6,714 nt of DNA from an uncultured Bacteroidota bacterium (GCA_903835145.1 CAILMA010000126.1:1-6714); one strand, 5' to 3'; numbered from the stretch's first letter, positions 1 through 6,075 are shown. Numbers and translations: made by a program. The notes: generated from the sequence alone by a model not told the origin.

Positions 1-587
1 CGCTCATAGGGTCTTATAGATGTTAGTGAATACTGATACCGCACATTACCATAAAGTTCTTTATATATTTTATGGGTCACGCCCACGAGTGCGTCTATAT
101 CGCTGGTATTGAATCGGTTTATAACAGGATCAATTACAACTGGCCGGTCAGCATAAACCGATTCACTGGAGCTTACCAAGTAAGCAAACGATGCCCCGAC
201 TTCAATATCATAGGTTTTGTCGTAAATACAATGAAAAACAAGTGGCACCTCCACATAATTCACCTTTAAATAATAGGACTCAATATAAGTACCCACATTT
301 GGCGATTCCAGTTGAGTTTCGGCCCTGCTACCCTTCCTGGTATAATTTATCTCCATGCTTGCACCCCATATCCGTGAAAAATGAGTATAAACCATTGCAC
401 CTGCATTAATCGCCACCTTGTGAAACCCGGCATAGGTATCTCCATCAACCTGCGAAAAATTAAGCCCGCAACCTATACCACCCTGAAACGTTTTAGGCTC
501 TTGTCCGGGTTCTAAATACATGTTGCTTTGTCCTAATACACGCACTGATGCTATACCAAGTAGAAATAAACAAACTAATTTTCTCAT
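1..587 (-). CDS. PorT/OMP_b-brl_2-like outer-membrane beta-barrel protein (partial, C-terminus beyond the left edge)
   Basis: The reading frame starts at an ATG (585-587) and stays open to the window edge, giving 195 residues with no stop. Residues 1-19 form a signal peptide (MRKL, a hydrophobic stretch, then VLG before Gln20). After it come alternating beta-strand patterns ending in aromatic residues, including GGIGCGLNFSQVDGD (36-50), a strand ending in NYTRKGS (81-87) and YLKVNYVEVPLVF (106-118). This layout (G-x-N-S-x-x-x-G-D, then Y-x-x-KG, then the LxYxEVPLxF-like strand) is typical of the PorT/OMP_b-brl_2 family of small outer-membrane barrels in Bacteroidota. The family assignment rests on pattern recognition, and its precise function is generally unknown, so none is given. 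The mature protein should sit in the outer membrane. At least the last few strands are missing. The gene is divergent from the CsbD-like gene at 754. A palindrome and promoter-like element lie 55-76 bases upstream of the start. Confidence 0.85.
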   Translation of the reverse strand, partial: MRKLVCLFLLGIASVRVLGQSNMYLEPGQEPKTFQGGIGCGLNFSQVDGDTYAGFHKVAINAGAMVYTHFSRIWGASMEINYTRKGSRAETQLESPNVGTYIESYYLKVNYVEVPLVFHCIYDKTYDIEVGASFAYLVSSSESVYADRPVVIDPVINRFNTSDIDALVGVTHKIYKELYGNVRYQYSLTSIRPYE

Positions 588-641
588 AGCAACATAAAAT
601 TACAAGCGTAAAGCACCCGGGAATTCAAAATTTTCCACCGG

Positions 642-649
642 CAAATTTA
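642..649 (-). promoter_or_regulatory. Candidate -7 element (TAAATTTG) for the beta-barrel gene
   Basis: On the minus strand TAAATTTG matches the Bacteroidota -7 consensus TAnnTTTG exactly. It would place transcription start about 50 bases before the ATG at 587. No TTG/TTTG -33 element is visible at the usual 17-23 base spacing, so the call is weak. The palindrome at 650-663 directly abuts it on the upstream side. Confidence 0.3.
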
Positions 650-663
650 ACCGATAAATCGGT
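650..663. promoter_or_regulatory. Perfect 14-bp palindrome, operator-like
   Basis: ACCGATAAATCGGT is a perfect inverted repeat (ACCGAT/ATCGGT around AA). It lies in the divergent spacer between the beta-barrel gene and the small CsbD-like gene. It occupies the -33/-7 spacer of the candidate minus-strand promoter, where a dimeric repressor could bind. Its function is inferred from symmetry and position only. No regulator gene lies nearby. Confidence 0.35.
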
Positions 664-753
664 CCTTTTATGATATATTATTAGGAAAATAATCCCCAGG
701 GGAAATGCCCTATTGGCACGATTATTATAACTGCTGATGAAAAGCTTTATTAT

Positions 754-942
754 ATGAACGACAAAAAATCACCTGAAAATTGGGATAAAATCAAAACTGA
801 CCTAATGGCTGCAAACCCAAATATTACCGCCGCTGAACTCATCTGCGAAATAGGAAGAGAAAAAGAAGTATTGATAAAACTTCAAAAAGAACTTAAAGCC
901 AATAAAAAAGATATAGACAACTACCTTAACATGATGGGGTAG
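754..942 (+). CDS. Small CsbD-like protein, 62 residues
   Basis: The gene runs from ATG to TAG and encodes a highly charged, helical, cytosolic-looking protein with no signal or membrane segment. The order of elements resembles the CsbD stress-protein family: NWDKIKTDL (9-17), PNITAAEL (22-29, in the place of the usual LTDDDL), a G-x-E turn (Gly34, Glu37), LIKLQKEL (40-47, in the place of the usual LxGxLQxxxG), then an Asn-Lys-Lys-Asp-Ile turn and a last helix. CsbD proteins are small stress-induced proteins of unclear biochemistry. Several of the family's glycines are replaced here, so this is a divergent member or an analogue. There is no clear Shine-Dalgarno sequence, as is usual in Bacteroidota. 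It stands alone, divergent from the beta-barrel gene and followed by 250 bp without genes. I consider it a real gene because of its ordered, family-like composition. A minus-strand frame at 802-1005 over it looks spurious. Confidence 0.65.
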   Translation: MNDKKSPENWDKIKTDLMAANPNITAAELICEIGREKEVLIKLQKELKANKKDIDNYLNMMG

Positions 943-1192
943 TTCTTCTCCACAAAAAGCATACTGCGTTTGTCTCCAAATGAATAAAAATGGGCTACAG
1001 GTCACGTAAAACTTGATAGCAGCTTCTATTCTATTTTTTTCGTTATAACACCTTGCGGCTCATCGTTTACTTCGGCGGCAAGGCTATTCTATTTTAACGC
1101 ATCCCTGGTTTTCGCAGAAATATAAACGGCCAATCACATTCGTTATTAGTGCATATTTAGAATTTATCAGGGCTACTCATTATTTTTATCAA
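943..1192. other. Intergenic region, no gene
   Basis: These 250 bp lie between the CsbD-like gene and the M28 peptidase gene, which point the same way. I find no convincing frame on either strand, no tRNA and no clear terminator with a U-tract. The one structured element is the hairpin with flanking direct repeats at 1026-1095. I could not find a TAnnTTTG element for the peptidase gene, so its promoter is not assigned. Confidence 0.6.
1026..1095. repeat. 12-bp direct repeat flanking a hairpin
   Basis: CTATTCTATTTT occurs at 1026-1037 and again at 1084-1095, 58 bp apart. Between the copies, CCTTGC (1051-1056) can pair with GCAAGG (1078-1083), and the stem can continue for about three more pairs after one mismatch. 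The second repeat copy begins right after the stem and is T-rich, so on the plus strand the arrangement could also act as a weak terminator for the small gene upstream. Its function is unknown. Confidence 0.4.
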
Positions 1193-2560
1193 ATGAAAGC
1201 TCGTTTCCTCACTATTGCCGCACTGTTGGTCACTCTTCAATCTCTTGCCCAGGATTCTTTAATGTTCCGGAAAATCTCTGATGAAATACTGCTGCATGGC
1301 GCATCATACGAAAACCTTCGCGTGCTTTGTAAAAACGTAGGTAACCGCATAAGCGGATCAGCAGGTGCTGCAAAAGCCGTCGAATGGGGCGAAAAAGCAA
1401 TGAAAGAGAGCGGAGCTGACAAAGTTTGGTTACAGCCTGCAAATGTACCTTACTGGTATCGAGGCAAGGAAAGCCTTATGCTCAAAATAGCGAACGGACA
1501 ATACAAAAAAGTTACAGCCCTGTCACTCGGAAATAGTGAAGGTACCAATGGGAAACCCCTTGAGGCTGAGATAGTTATGGTGCATAACTTCGATGAGTTG
1601 AATGCACTGCCAGCCGGGGCTGTAAAGGGGAAAATCGTTTATTTCAACTATCGTTTCCGGCAGGATTTCGTTTTCACCTTCAATGGCTATGGCGATGCGG
1701 TAAAGTACCGGTTTGCAAGTCCTTCAATAGCGGCATCAAAGGGTGCTGTTGGTGTTATCATCCGCTCCATGAGTACCGGAGCAGATGATTTCCCGCACAC
1801 TGGCGGCATGCATTACAACGATTCTTTTGCCAAAATCCCGGAAATGGCGCTCGGTAACTACACTGCCGATTCGCTGGAAAAATACTGTGCCCGTGGCAAA
1901 GTAATGGCTAAAATGCAGTCTGAATGCCACATGAACACCGACCTAAGGCCGTCTTATAATGTTATAGGTGAAATACGCGGCAGTAAGTACCCCGATAGCA
2001 TCATAACCGTTGGCGGTCACCTCGACTCGTGGGATGTAGGTGAGGGTGCTAACGATGATGGCGCAGGCTGTGTGCAGTCTATAGAAGTGCTTAGGGCTTT
2101 TAAGGCACTTGGTATAAGACCTAAATACACTGTAAGGGCTGTGTTGTTCATGAACGAAGAAAATGGAACCAAGGGCGGCGAAGCATATGCTGATAGTGCT
2201 TTATCGAAAAAGGAACACCACATATTAGCTATAGAAACTGACGCCGGCGGCTTTTCACCCCGCGGCATAGGGATGGAAATGGCCGATGGTTTGAAAGAAC
2301 GAATACGGGCCAACAAAGCGCTGTTCCTTCCGTATGGCGTTTATGACTTCAGTATGGAAGAAGGCGGTTCTGATATTTCACCTATCCATAAGAAATTGAA
2401 CGTACCGGTTGCCGGCCTTATCCCTGACTCTCAAAGGTACTTTGATATACACCATACTAATAATGATGTATTTGAGAATGTAAACCACCGAGAGCTCGAA
2501 CTCGGTTCAGTCATATTGGCACAACTTATTTACCTGGTTAGCGAGCACGAATTATTATAA
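1193..2560 (+). CDS. Secreted M28 family metallo-exopeptidase (carboxypeptidase Q-like)
   Basis: This complete 455-residue zinc exopeptidase is predicted to hydrolyse peptides outside the cytoplasm. Residues 1-19 form a signal peptide (MKAR, hydrophobic core, SLA before Gln20) with no lipobox Cys, so the product should be periplasmic or exported. Roughly residues 110-245 fit the protease-associated (PA) insert. The catalytic M28 core follows with every expected metal-site motif: GGHLDSWD (274-281; His276, with Asp278 beside it), GANDDGAG (285-292; bridging Asp288), MNEENG (320-325; general base Glu322, zinc ligand Glu323), ETDAGG (348-353; Asp350) and DIHHTNND (418-425; His420 or His421, the second His being the usual ligand). 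Ligand assignments are by analogy with M28 enzymes such as the Aeromonas aminopeptidase and human carboxypeptidase Q. The length is normal for the group. Whether it acts as an aminopeptidase or a dipeptidase-like carboxypeptidase cannot be told from sequence. The gene looks monocistronic and converges on the next gene with a 10-bp gap. Confidence 0.93.
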   Translation: MKARFLTIAALLVTLQSLAQDSLMFRKISDEILLHGASYENLRVLCKNVGNRISGSAGAAKAVEWGEKAMKESGADKVWLQPANVPYWYRGKESLMLKIANGQYKKVTALSLGNSEGTNGKPLEAEIVMVHNFDELNALPAGAVKGKIVYFNYRFRQDFVFTFNGYGDAVKYRFASPSIAASKGAVGVIIRSMSTGADDFPHTGGMHYNDSFAKIPEMALGNYTADSLEKYCARGKVMAKMQSECHMNTDLRPSYNVIGEIRGSKYPDSIITVGGHLDSWDVGEGANDDGAGCVQSIEVLRAFKALGIRPKYTVRAVLFMNEENGTKGGEAYADSALSKKEHHILAIETDAGGFSPRGIGMEMADGLKERIRANKALFLPYGVYDFSMEEGGSDISPIHKKLNVPVAGLIPDSQRYFDIHHTNNDVFENVNHRELELGSVILAQLIYLVSEHELL

Positions 2561-2570
2561 GAGTGCGTAA

Positions 2571-3152
2571 TTAGATGGTAATCACACTTTTTTTCATTTC
2601 CATTATTACTGTGTTGGCTTCTTCAAAGAGGCCAGCCCAGTGCGATGATTTGTTTTCTATGTTTGCCATGCTGTCGCCAGCAGTAAATTTTCCTTTGTTG
2701 GTAAGTAAGTAGAACCTGATACAGTTTTTATCAGGCAAGGGTGTAGCGTTGGTTGATGATGTAAATTGCAGGAACTGTTGTGCCTTATTGATGAATTTTT
2801 GTGCCGCCTCACTCACGTTGGGGTGCTTACCGCCACCAACTATTCCCCCACCCGATTTTACATACATGCTGGCATCTCCGGTTATCTGTGCTATCAGCGT
2901 TATCGTATCATTTCCCATATCCCAGTCCATAGCCGCTCCGTATACATATACTTCATTATCAGGCACATTGGCTATAATAGCACCGGGGTTCGCATTTAGA
3001 GCCACATTCCTCATGCCCTCATAAGGATATTCCCTTGCAAGCAAGTCCTTTTTTTCCCGGGCCGCCTTGCTTTTCTTTCGGCTGTTCATAAAATACCACA
3101 CCAGTATGGCCACCTGTGCAACCGCAAGCACTATATAAAAAGCTATTTCCAA
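2571..3152 (-). CDS. Membrane-anchored protein of unknown function
   Basis: I do not recognise this 193-residue protein. Residues 3-21 are one strongly hydrophobic helix, followed by a basic stretch (NSRKKSKAAREKK, 23-35), so an N-terminal anchor with a cytoplasmic soluble domain is the likely topology. The soluble part is mixed alpha/beta, with a glycine-rich turn (KSGGGIVGGGKHP, 99-111), a helix over 113-130 and a FYLLTNKGKF segment (147-156) that looks like a beta-hairpin. No catalytic motif stands out. The frame begins at TTG (3150-3152). An in-frame TAA lies five codons upstream and no ATG falls between. The first internal ATG (Met22) would remove the anchor, so I prefer the TTG. A TAnnTTTG promoter element sits about 20 bases upstream. 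It ends 10 bp from the convergent peptidase stop, and no shared terminator is visible. Confidence 0.75.
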   Translation of the reverse strand: MEIAFYIVLAVAQVAILVWYFMNSRKKSKAAREKKDLLAREYPYEGMRNVALNANPGAIIANVPDNEVYVYGAAMDWDMGNDTITLIAQITGDASMYVKSGGGIVGGGKHPNVSEAAQKFINKAQQFLQFTSSTNATPLPDKNCIRFYLLTNKGKFTAGDSMANIENKSSHWAGLFEEANTVIMEMKKSVITI

Positions 3153-3172
3153 TTGATTTTTAATTTAGTGGG

Positions 3173-3180
3173 CAAAAGTA
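3173..3180 (-). promoter_or_regulatory. Candidate -7 element (TACTTTTG) for the 193-residue membrane-anchored protein
   Basis: TACTTTTG on the minus strand is an exact TAnnTTTG match. It is followed by CCC and a leader of under 20 bases to the TTG start at 3152. No clean TTG lies 17-23 bases upstream, where the sequence is T-rich and belongs to the left arm of the large inverted repeat. The position supports the TTG start. Confidence 0.45.
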
Positions 3181-3181
3181 A

Positions 3182-3337
3182 GGAACGTTGAAAAAATAAA
3201 GTGCATCATATGGCGCAGATATTTTTCTTTTTTTCAAGGCGCAAAATCTGCGAATAGTGCCTATTTTATGACTTTTGCCACGATGAAAAAATAAAAAATA
3301 GCAATTCAGATGTTGCACTTTAGTTTTTTATCGTTCC
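3182..3337. repeat. 156-bp imperfect inverted-repeat element
   Basis: The outer arms at 3182-3212 and 3307-3337 are reverse complements at 26 of 31 positions. The terminal 24 match at 21, beginning GGAACG on the left and ending CGTTCC on the right, with TAAAGTGCA/TGCACTTTA fully conserved. A nested stem pairs CGCAGAT (3214-3220) with ATCTGCG (3246-3252). AAAAGT occurs just outside both ends (3174-3179 and 3338-3343), separated from the left arm by two bases, and could be a target-site duplication or chance in AT-rich DNA. The element fills the space between the promoter of the 193-residue protein gene and the end of the polysaccharide operon, starting 7 bp past that operon's last stop codon. 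It could be a MITE-like insertion, a long foldback transcript end or a small RNA. Confidence 0.55.
3271..3285 (+). promoter_or_regulatory. Promoter-like ACTTTTGCC followed by an abortive ATG (MKK-stop)
   Basis: ACTTTTGCC at 3271-3279 on the plus strand is identical to the minus-strand element around 3171-3179, so the two face outward. It differs from TAnnTTTG only at the first base (GACTTTTG). Four bases later an ATG at 3283 is followed by AAA AAA TAA, so nothing is translated beyond three residues. It could start an RNA antisense to the 3' end of the polysaccharide operon, or be the remnant of a lost gene start. Confidence 0.25.
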
Positions 3338-3344
3338 AAAAGTT

Positions 3345-3671
3345 TTACGAGTTAAAGAAAAACCGCCAATCGAGATAAAATGAAACGAGGAAGCATACGA
3401 TAACAATTCCTGAAAGTACGTAGACGGTTTTTACTTTTTTCCGAACATTATAGACGATTTGTAGCGCCATAAGTACCAAGAATAAGATAGCCCAGAAATA
3501 AGAATACACCATAGCCCGGAAAGAATCGAGATCAGACTTCATTTGCAGAAAGGTAAGAATCCCCTTTTGCCGGTTATACAGCTCGGAACAATGTATATAA
3601 ACCATTGTAAAACTACAGATATAAGACAATGCTGAAAACAGGATATATCGGTCTTTTTCGTTCTTGGTCAT
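3345..3671 (-). CDS. Small three-helix membrane protein at the end of the polysaccharide operon
   Basis: I do not recognise this 108-residue protein. It has three predicted membrane helices (about 9-27, 54-74 and 84-102). A polar loop, LYNRQKGILTFLQMKSDLDS (31-50), joins helices 1 and 2, and a short basic loop, NVRKKVK, joins helices 2 and 3. By the positive-inside rule the 75-81 loop is cytoplasmic, which puts the N-terminus also in the cytoplasm and the larger 28-53 loop outside. The ATG (3669-3671) lies one base past the TAG of the upstream polymerase gene, so translation is probably coupled and the two proteins made together. The position suggests an accessory role in polysaccharide polymerisation or export, but this is inference from context. 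It is the last gene of the minus-strand run, with the inverted-repeat element just downstream. Confidence 0.7.
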   Translation of the reverse strand: MTKNEKDRYILFSALSYICSFTMVYIHCSELYNRQKGILTFLQMKSDLDSFRAMVYSYFWAILFLVLMALQIVYNVRKKVKTVYVLSGIVIVCFLVSFYLDWRFFFNS

Positions 3672-3672
3672 G

Positions 3673-4905
3673 CTAACGTATTGTGGTGTTCAGTTTTTTT
3701 GAATTGGTCATGAAAAAGAATAACGACGTAAAAAAGGCGTAGAATATTACCCCCTGCTGACGGGCCAAAACACTTTCTGTGAAGAAGGTAATGCCGAGAA
3801 TAGTGAGTAAATATAGATAAATGTAGTTGTTTCGGTTTATTGCCTTAAATAGTTGATAACCAAGTGTTAAAAATAAAATACCTATTCCAATCATTCCAAA
3901 GGAAAGCCACTCGTAAAAATACTCATTGTGGGGATCGAATGAACTAATGTCATGCCCATAATAAACGGAATAAAAGAAATATCGTTGTTTTAAAAGATAG
4001 AGCAGGCGCCCGGGTCCGCAGCCAGTCATCCAGTATTGGTGCAGCATAGCATTATCTACAGACCAAATCATTTTACGCTCAGAAATTGAATTGTCTATCA
4101 CATTTGATTTCAATGTTTCGCCGGAAATGCCGACCATTTCATGCGCGCGCTGGCTTACAAAAGGTATAAAGGCATAGGCAGCAACCATTACGGCAAGCAT
4201 GCCTGCAAACAACCATTTATAACGCAAAAGCCTTGATTTATTGATCCAACCAAAATGACAAATGATAACAGCCAAAGCAATCAGTGGCGACTTAGCGAAC
4301 AATGCCAGTATGAATAAAATAAGCGAATAAAACAGAAAATACTTCAATGTTCTATTCATTTGCCGGCATACCACCAGCAGCAGCCCAAGGCAAAAAGCAA
4401 GATACATGCTTATATATGTAGGGTGCAGACCAATAAACTCTTCGAAAAACACCCTGTAGGTAACGTGGTTTACATCCTTAAATCCCGTAGGCGCTGTTAG
4501 GTATTTAACCAAAAAATATCCGTTGGTGACAAGGCACGCCAAAAAACAAGTATAAATGAAGTAGGGCAACTCGTTAAAAACAATCTGCCTTATCCTTGCT
4601 GACCATGTTGCCGTTACAATAGGAAGTAATATATAAGAGATACGCCACTCACTGTAGTTATGCGCTATTCTTGAAAACGGTGCAGGAGTAAAAGCCAGCG
4701 CCGCAAGAAACAAAAAGTAAATGCTGCCAAGCCCCAGTGCCGACAAATAGTTTCTTTTTTCGGGGTATTCCTTTGCCTTAATAGACGCCACAATAAAATA
4801 GATGCATGACCCAAAAAGAACTATCACCTGAAGCTTTGGTGGCATAAAAAACGACACCATGAGCAAGCGGGCAACATACTTATGTATTCTATCTTTATCT
4901 AACAT
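3673..4905 (-). CDS. O-antigen ligase/polymerase family membrane protein (Wzy/WaaL type)
   Basis: This 410-residue polytopic membrane protein would join undecaprenyl-linked glycan units on the periplasmic side, either polymerising repeat units (Wzy) or transferring glycan to a lipid or protein acceptor (WaaL or O-oligosaccharyltransferase). About ten hydrophobic segments are interrupted by a large loop at about 250-330. That loop carries the family signatures: SERKMIW (275-281, conserved Arg), GCGPG (295-299) and DPHNEYF (324-330, with His326), followed by the GMIG helix. Sequence alone cannot separate Wzy from ligase. I chose the ATG at 4903-4905. It overlaps the preceding glycosyltransferase gene by 11 bp (ATG inside GCATGTTAGATAA), a typical coupled junction. 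The frame also extends to a TTG at 4923, which would add six residues and is less likely. It is followed after one base by the small membrane protein gene. Confidence 0.85.
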   Translation of the reverse strand: MLDKDRIHKYVARLLMVSFFMPPKLQVIVLFGSCIYFIVASIKAKEYPEKRNYLSALGLGSIYFLFLAALAFTPAPFSRIAHNYSEWRISYILLPIVTATWSARIRQIVFNELPYFIYTCFLACLVTNGYFLVKYLTAPTGFKDVNHVTYRVFFEEFIGLHPTYISMYLAFCLGLLLVVCRQMNRTLKYFLFYSLILFILALFAKSPLIALAVIICHFGWINKSRLLRYKWLFAGMLAVMVAAYAFIPFVSQRAHEMVGISGETLKSNVIDNSISERKMIWSVDNAMLHQYWMTGCGPGRLLYLLKQRYFFYSVYYGHDISSFDPHNEYFYEWLSFGMIGIGILFLTLGYQLFKAINRNNYIYLYLLTILGITFFTESVLARQQGVIFYAFFTSLFFFMTNSKKLNTTIR

Positions 4906-6031
4906 GCTTGCCTGCAGTCTCAAATGTTTGTTTACAATTATTTACAAAATCCCGGAACTCTCGCCTAAACCGCTCATCAGAGAAACGAAGTGAGTTTGCT
5001 CTTATGGCTTTGCTGTCATTCAGCGGCTGCGCCTCCAGCTTATGCACAGCTTCAATCACGCTATCTTCATTCTGTTCCGGAAATAAATAGCCGGAGATAC
5101 CATCAGCAACGGTTTCTCGATAGCCGCCATAGTCAAGCGCCAGCACCGGCGTACCACAAGCCTGCACTTCGACACACATAATCCCAAAGTCTTCTTTTGC
5201 AGCAAAGATACAAGCCCTTGCCTCCTGAATATAGATTATCATTTCCGCATCGTTCTTATACCCAAGCCACTCAATATTCGGACATTCACTCAGTATTTTT
5301 TTAAACTTTGCCGATCCATAGCCCTCCCCTATCAGCACTAATTTTTTGTCCGGCATCCCGCGGAATGCATTTACAATCATATCTATCTTTTTGTATGGAA
5401 CAAACCTTCCAAGACACAAATAATAATCTTTCCGTGGGCCCTCATACAGTTTGAATTTTTCTATTCTTACTGGCGGGTATATAACCGTTGCATCCCGATT
5501 GTAACTATTTTTTATCCTTTGCTTAACATGGTAGGAATTAGCGATGAAGTAATGAACGTTTCCTGCTGTTTTTAAATCCCAGCTACGGATTTTATTAATG
5601 AACCATTTATAAACAAACCAACGCGCAACGGCATGATGTGCTACATAATCGTCATACATATCCCATGCATATCGCATCGGGGTATGGCAGTAACAAATGT
5701 TCAATATTCCGGGGTCGGCACCAATACCTTTTGCGACAGCGTGGGATGTTGATATGATAAGGTCAAAATTCTTTAACCCGAAACGCTGTATAAGCCATGG
5801 CATAAACGGCAGCAAGTATCTATAAATACGGGATATAAAAGGTATGTGCTGTAATGGTGAGGTTTCGATTTTGTTGTTCTTCAAAATCTGGGCATGATCA
5901 GTTGGCGAAAATTTGTCGAACAAAGTATAAACGGTAACTTCTTCGGCAGCATAAATATCCAGTATTTCACCGGCTACTTTCTCAGCTCCGCCATTCGCCT
6001 TAAACCAATCATGTACAAAAGCCAGTTTCAT
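4895..6031 (-). CDS. WbaZ-like GT4 family glycosyltransferase
   Basis: This complete 378-residue GT-B fold transferase probably moves a sugar, often mannose from GDP-mannose in this subgroup, onto a lipid-linked oligosaccharide at the cytoplasmic face of the inner membrane. The N-terminal acceptor domain opens with MKLAFVHDWF and NGGAEKV (13-19), then CYCHTPMRYAWDMYDDYV (113-130), signatures I associate with the WbaZ-like GT4 group. The C-terminal donor domain has LGRFVPYKKIDMIV (207-220), LVLIGEGYG (231-239) and the E-x7-E nucleotide-sugar motif EDFGIMCVE (Glu280, Glu288), then ACGTPVLALDYGG (291-303). The donor sugar is inferred from the family only. I start it at the ATG 6029-6031. An in-frame TTG at 6058 would add nine residues but lies upstream of the predicted transcription start, so it is rejected. 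Its own promoter is at 6047-6075. Its stop overlaps the start of the polymerase gene. Confidence 0.9.
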   Translation of the reverse strand: MKLAFVHDWFKANGGAEKVAGEILDIYAAEEVTVYTLFDKFSPTDHAQILKNNKIETSPLQHIPFISRIYRYLLPFMPWLIQRFGLKNFDLIISTSHAVAKGIGADPGILNICYCHTPMRYAWDMYDDYVAHHAVARWFVYKWFINKIRSWDLKTAGNVHYFIANSYHVKQRIKNSYNRDATVIYPPVRIEKFKLYEGPRKDYYLCLGRFVPYKKIDMIVNAFRGMPDKKLVLIGEGYGSAKFKKILSECPNIEWLGYKNDAEMIIYIQEARACIFAAKEDFGIMCVEVQACGTPVLALDYGGYRETVADGISGYLFPEQNEDSVIEAVHKLEAQPLNDSKAIRANSLRFSDERFRREFRDFVNNCKQTFETAGKHVR

Positions 6032-6036
6032 CAGTA

Positions 6037-6050
6037 GGTCAAAGGTCAAA
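6037..6050. repeat. Tandem duplication of GGTCAAA in the promoter/leader
   Basis: GGTCAAA is repeated exactly twice without a gap, between the -7 element and the start codon of the WbaZ-like gene, overlapping the -7 element by four bases. On the sense strand it reads TTTGACCTTTGACC. Gain or loss of a unit would alter the leader but not the protein. Two copies are too few to claim a phase-variable tract. Confidence 0.45.
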
Positions 6051-6075
6051 AGTAGCAATCACAAAATCAACCCAA
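6047..6075 (-). promoter_or_regulatory. Bacteroidota-type promoter for the WbaZ-like transferase / polymerase operon
   Basis: On the minus strand TTG (6073-6075) is followed by 18 bases and then TACTTTTG (6047-6054), a full match to TTG-N(17-23)-TAnnTTTG. Transcription would begin roughly ten bases before the ATG at 6031. It is the best promoter in the window. It suggests the last three genes can be transcribed independently of the glycosyltransferase gene upstream. A 7-bp tandem repeat (GGTCAAA twice, 6037-6050) overlaps its downstream end. Confidence 0.55.

Noticed and set aside
72..409. Two overlapping plus-strand frames of 65 and 72 codons
   Set aside because: They lie opposite the minus-strand beta-barrel frame, which has a signal peptide and family pattern. 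Their translations show no recognisable protein character.
693..703. TCCCCAGGGGA mini-palindrome upstream of the CsbD-like gene
   Set aside because: Too short, with a one-base centre, no promoter element beside it and no second copy seen.
802..1005. Minus-strand frame of 67 codons over the CsbD-like gene
   Set aside because: Cys/Phe-rich translation with no family pattern. It mostly mirrors the plus-strand gene in the antisense strand.
2017..2316. 99-codon minus-strand frame and shorter ones inside the peptidase gene
   Set aside because: Antisense shadows of the M28 catalytic core, which holds all expected metal-site motifs.
2561..2570. Possible shared terminator between convergent genes
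   Set aside because: The 10-bp gap and its flanks show no GC-rich stem with a U-tract in either direction.
2749..3024. Two plus-strand frames (91 and 77 codons) across the membrane-anchored protein gene
   Set aside because: They mirror the minus-strand frame, which has a plausible promoter and membrane anchor.
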